From Halichondria panicea (Eukaryota > Porifera > Demospongiae > Suberitida > Halichondriidae), in NCBI RefSeq assembly GCF_963675165.1, contig NC_087392.1, forward strand, positions 1,255,001-1,319,000: 64,000 nt of DNA, read 5' to 3'. Position 1 is the stretch's first letter; every line of letters begins with the position of its first letter. The position numbers were made by a program, and so were the translations under genes. Shown piece by piece: positions 63,912-64,000 of the stretch. The notes below the pieces were generated by a model. The model worked only from the letters and a program-made list of their open reading frames with translations. It was not told the origin of the DNA and did not search any database.

Positions 63912-64000
63912 ATAAGTGTGTGTTGGTCATTCATTAGTGAGTGTATGGAACTTGCAAGATAGTACTCACTGCTGTGCACATAGCTACTGTTGCTATCTAC

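Overview
The window looks like nuclear DNA of an early-branching animal, most likely a demosponge. The genes are metazoan (thymosin beta, LMO7-type CH/PDZ/LIM protein, CNG channel, DNAAF6, VWA3B-type protein). Introns are many and mostly 45-200 bp, intergenic gaps are often under 300 bp, and many neighbours are head to head. All exon models are my own manual splicing from GT-AG signals, frame continuity and family homology; no search was run. Total coding lengths of the models divide by three and, for ABCE1 (601 aa), SPCS3 (179), DNAAF6 (208), USP12/46 (351) and thymosin beta (43), agree with family lengths.

Layout. 1-155: 3' end of a MAT2B-like gene. 569-5290: LMO7/LIMCH1-like. 5741-6006 (-): thymosin beta. 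6365-7096 (-): DNAAF6, head to head with ABCE1 (7311-10605). 10988-13203 (-): cyclic-nucleotide-gated channel, head to head with SPCS3 (13465-14270), which has a candidate minor-spliceosome intron. 14397-16618 (-): USP12/46, head to head with a VWA3B-like gene (16844-23382). 23481-25482 (-): FBXO41-like F-box protein, head to head with the first of three tandem SIRT7-like sirtuins (25573-27400, 27581-30539, 31239-33259), all with an unrecognised C-terminal domain. 33606-37158 (-): CAP-Gly (CLIP-like) gene with a 20-nt microexon; a piece of it was duplicated behind sirtuin copy 2.

37322-64000 holds the most unusual content: three tandem copies of a gene that, after removal of a tiny 44-56 nt intron carrying a decoy stop, encodes one ~988-residue Golgi-type protein. 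Its order is signal anchor, UDP-glucuronate 4-epimerase (GAE-like), two PAN-like+EGF modules, GT8 galacturonosyltransferase-like (GAUT/GATL) domain, EGF. The two enzymes would act in sequence, UDP-GlcA to UDP-GalA to a GalA-containing glycan. Copy A appears intact. Copy B has a 1.1-kb hAT-type element in epimerase exon 3. Copy C has a nonsense codon in exon 2 and a Penelope-like retroelement plus very long CA repeats in intron 2, and runs off the window edge. About 5 kb (3' half, spacer, 5' part of the next copy) is almost identical between the A/B and B/C junctions, so the array expanded or was homogenised recently, or the assembly duplicated it.

The first 37 kb is ordinary, gene-dense animal DNA; the last 27 kb is a young, transposon-hit tandem array.
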